Shown here in pieces: positions 62,041 to 64,000 of a stretch of 64,000 bases of DNA; within the stretch, counting starts at the first letter, position 1; every line of letters starts with the position of its first letter. Origin of the DNA: Glebionis coronaria (lineage: Eukaryota; Streptophyta; Magnoliopsida; Asterales; Asteraceae); contig CM046881.1 of assembly GCA_025667525.1 (NCBI GenBank), positions 497,261,627 through 497,325,626 on the forward strand. Reading direction: 5' to 3'. Under the pieces are notes generated by a model that did no database searches, was not told the origin of the DNA, and worked only from the letters and a program-made list of their open reading frames with translations. Position numbers and translations under genes: made by a program.

Positions 62041-64000
62041 ATGTCTGGCACAAATCAACCTCCTGCTTTGCTACAAAACAACTTCTCAAACCCTAGTATC
62101 AAAATTCCCATGTTTGATGCCAGGAACTTTGAACTTTGGAAGTCCAATTTTGAGCAATACATAGCTATTCATGACTACACTCTTTGGGAAATTATCGAAT
62201 ATGGAAACACATTCGATAAAGCAGCAAAGATTACTGCTGCTATTGCCGCAAGGACAGCTGTTCCTAATTGTCCTGAAGCTGATAAAGTGGAAAAGCCTGA
62301 TGATGGGAGAGCTGTTGCTGTTGAAGACATAGCCAAGAAGAGGGTGGACATGAAAATCCTGAACATCTTGAAACATGCCCTAGGTCATGAGAATCAGCAC
62401 AAGTACAAACGTTTTGAGTCTGCAAAAGAGCTTTGGGAAGCTCTTGAAGTAGCACATGGTGGCAATGCTGATACAAAAGAAGAAAAGAAGAAGCAACTAT
62501 TGCATGAGTATGCTGTCTTCAAAGCTCAACCTAATGAGAATCTCAGCAGTGTGAGAAGTAGACTTCTTGATATCACAAGTCAACTTTCCTTCATGGGAAA
62601 ACAAATTGATGATCCTGAATTGAATGCTACTTTTCTCAAAAGCCTTGGTGATGTATGGAAGATTGAGACAAGATCTATTCTTGTCAATAACACTCACAAG
62701 ACTTCCAGGTTTGATGACATCTTCAACAAGTTAAGGCTGTTGGAGAATGAATGGCAATTGGAGAGTGATAACAAATCTTCCAGCAGCAACATGGCCTTCT
62801 TTTCACAAAGTGAGGGCCAATTTGATTCCATGAACTTCTATGGACATTCAGCAACTGGATCTCAAGGTGTCAGCGCTGGATGTCAATCTGTCAGCGCTGG
62901 ATCATACCCTGTCAACGCTTTGTACTCAAGCGCTGACACACACAATCATGGCGCTGATAGAATTAAACCTGCTGGTTTTGATCTTGATACTGTGTGTGCA
63001 TTCATTGCTTCTTTGCCTAGTGATTCAAGGATTACTTATGAAGATCTTGAGCAGATAAGTGATGAACAATTGGAAGAAATGGACATCAAGTGGACTATGG
63101 CTCTTGTAAGTTTAAGAGCAAATAGGTTCAATAAAAGGTTCAAGAAGAAGATGACCTTTAATGCTAAGGATGTTGCTGGCTTTGACAAGTCCAAGGTGGA
63201 GTGCTACAACTGTCATAGGATGGGGCACTTTATGAGGGAATGTAGATCTCCAAGGAGATCTGATGCTGGGAAGCCTTCTAGCCAAATGATTAAGAACCCA
63301 GATCCCAAGGCCATGGTTGCTGTTCAACAAATTGATGGTGTTGGAGAATGGGATTGGAGCTGGATGGCTAAGAATGAGGAAGAGGACAGAGCTTTGGTTG
63401 CTGAAGTTAAAGAAGAGCATGTTGAATATGCTCTCATGGCACACTCCTCCTCTTCATCAGACAATGAGGTATATGATGATGCTTTCTGTTCTAAGGGTTG
63501 TCGTTTAACTACTGAAAAATCTAAACAAGAGATAGTTAAATTATTAGATGAAGCAAGTACTCTAAGGTGCAAAGTATCTAACTATCAAATTGCTCTTACC
63601 CAAACAGAAAAGACAGTAACTGAGTATAAGAAAATGGAGTTTGATTTAAAGGATCAAATAAATATCTTAAAACATGAGTTACATCAGAGTAAGGATGTTC
63701 AAGATATAGTAAATAGGGTTAATCTTGATTTGATAGCTCAGTTAGAGGAGGCTAACAAAAATAAAGATAATGTGAGTCTTAAAATCCAGAGATTTGATAA
63801 GGCCACACAATCCATAGGAGAGTGTGTTAGTAAACAAAGAGACTCTAAGGATATGAGTGGGATTGGGATGAATGACTATACTGTTGTTCCACCACCAGCT
63901 GGGGATTTCTATGGTGTCCAATCAAAGGACTTATCTTGGACTGGCTTGCCAGAATGCCAAGAGGAGGAGTTTATTCCTCCACCTAGAGTGACTTCCCCAG
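62041..64000 (+). CDS. Tork-like Copia gag and polyprotein N-terminus (runs off the window)
   Basis: I translated it by hand: open for 653 codons from ATG 62041 (MSGTNQPPALLQNNFSNPS) with no stop before 64000. The gag core spans about residues 15-245 (FELWKSNFEQYIAIHDYTLW, ESAKELWEALEVAHGG, EKKKQLLHEYAVFKAQPNEN). A low-complexity stretch at residues 275-306 carries five AGCGCTGA-like DNA words. Then come an acidic helix (EDLEQISDEQLEEMDIKW, about 336-353) and one CCHC knuckle CYNCHRMGHFMREC (389-402). An Asp/Glu- and Ser-rich piece follows, then a coiled coil (about 505-590). Protease and pol are expected right of the window. Gag forms the particle around element RNA in the cytoplasm. Confidence 0.9.
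   Translation, partial: MSGTNQPPALLQNNFSNPSIKIPMFDARNFELWKSNFEQYIAIHDYTLWEIIEYGNTFDKAAKITAAIAARTAVPNCPEADKVEKPDDGRAVAVEDIAKKRVDMKILNILKHALGHENQHKYKRFESAKELWEALEVAHGGNADTKEEKKKQLLHEYAVFKAQPNENLSSVRSRLLDITSQLSFMGKQIDDPELNATFLKSLGDVWKIETRSILVNNTHKTSRFDDIFNKLRLLENEWQLESDNKSSSSNMAFFSQSEGQFDSMNFYGHSATGSQGVSAGCQSVSAGSYPVNALYSSADTHNHGADRIKPAGFDLDTVCAFIASLPSDSRITYEDLEQISDEQLEEMDIKWTMALVSLRANRFNKRFKKKMTFNAKDVAGFDKSKVECYNCHRMGHFMRECRSPRRSDAGKPSSQMIKNPDPKAMVAVQQIDGVGEWDWSWMAKNEEEDRALVAEVKEEHVEYALMAHSSSSSDNEVYDDAFCSKGCRLTTEKSKQEIVKLLDEASTLRCKVSNYQIALTQTEKTVTEYKKMEFDLKDQINILKHELHQSKDVQDIVNRVNLDLIAQLEEANKNKDNVSLKIQRFDKATQSIGECVSKQRDSKDMSGIGMNDYTVVPPPAGDFYGVQSKDLSWTGLPECQEEEFIPPPRVTSP

Larger units (their letters stand above)
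61441..64000 (+). mobile_element. Tork-like Ty1/Copia element, 5' part, probably young
   Basis: LTR (61441-61937), initiator tRNA-Met primer site with a full 12-base match, untranslated leader, and a gag/polyprotein frame open from 62041 to the window edge. It sits directly after the protease motif of Tekay-like copy 2; GTATC (61436-61440) is the predicted left target-site duplication. The uninterrupted frame, unlike the other Copia elements here, suggests a recent insertion. The Tork assignment rests on LTR ends, primer site and gag style. Confidence 0.88.

Overview
This window is plant nuclear DNA made almost entirely of LTR retrotransposons. I see no host gene, tRNA, rRNA or prokaryotic feature. 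The signs are Ty3/Gypsy Athila-type and Tekay-like elements with multi-kilobase LTRs, Copia Sirevirus and Tork-like elements, primer sites matching plant initiator tRNA-Met, and AT-rich spacers full of stop codons. The gag styles (an acidic plus coiled-coil ORF ahead of a Tekay-like gag, and a Tork gag with an E/D-rich segment before its CCHC knuckle) resemble elements common in Asteraceae. The family-level assignment is an inference from memory and is only moderately secure.

Left part (1-14997): the 3' half of a decayed Athila-like element (protease, RT, RNase H, an open integrase frame, polypurine tracts and a long LTR). It abuts a truncated minus-strand Tekay-like element (gag fragment, pre-gag ORF0, 5' LTR). 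Next come a leader full of ATTGCGAT-type words, a minus-strand Copia LTR, a plus-strand Copia 3' end with PPT and LTR, and a Copia integrase fragment.

Right part (14998-64000): one nested stack. The integrase fragment is split by Sirevirus A (plus). Sirevirus A is split in its RT by a non-autonomous long-LTR element, LARD-3 (plus). LARD-3 is split by Sirevirus B (minus). Sirevirus B is split in its integrase by Tekay-like copy 2 (plus). Copy 2 is split in ORF0 by LARD-1 (minus), which is itself split by LARD-2 (plus), and again just after the gag-protease active site by a Tork-like Copia (plus). Target-site duplications are directly visible for LARD-1 (GAGGA) and LARD-2 (TAAAT). All the other nested elements stay open at the right edge, so their missing halves should lie just to the right in mirrored order.

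The Tekay-like copies and the LARDs share LTR family, leader and primer site. The LARD interior is not random spacer: it is a decayed gypsy pol. LARD-1 and LARD-2 share the same RT lesions, so the family appears to have multiplied after losing coding capacity, presumably using proteins from an autonomous relative such as the Tekay-like element here. Seven LTRs of this one family fill more than a third of the window. A second theme is that several unrelated elements carry short words repeated in their LTR or leader, and in two Copia elements the same word recurs inside the gag-region coding sequence.
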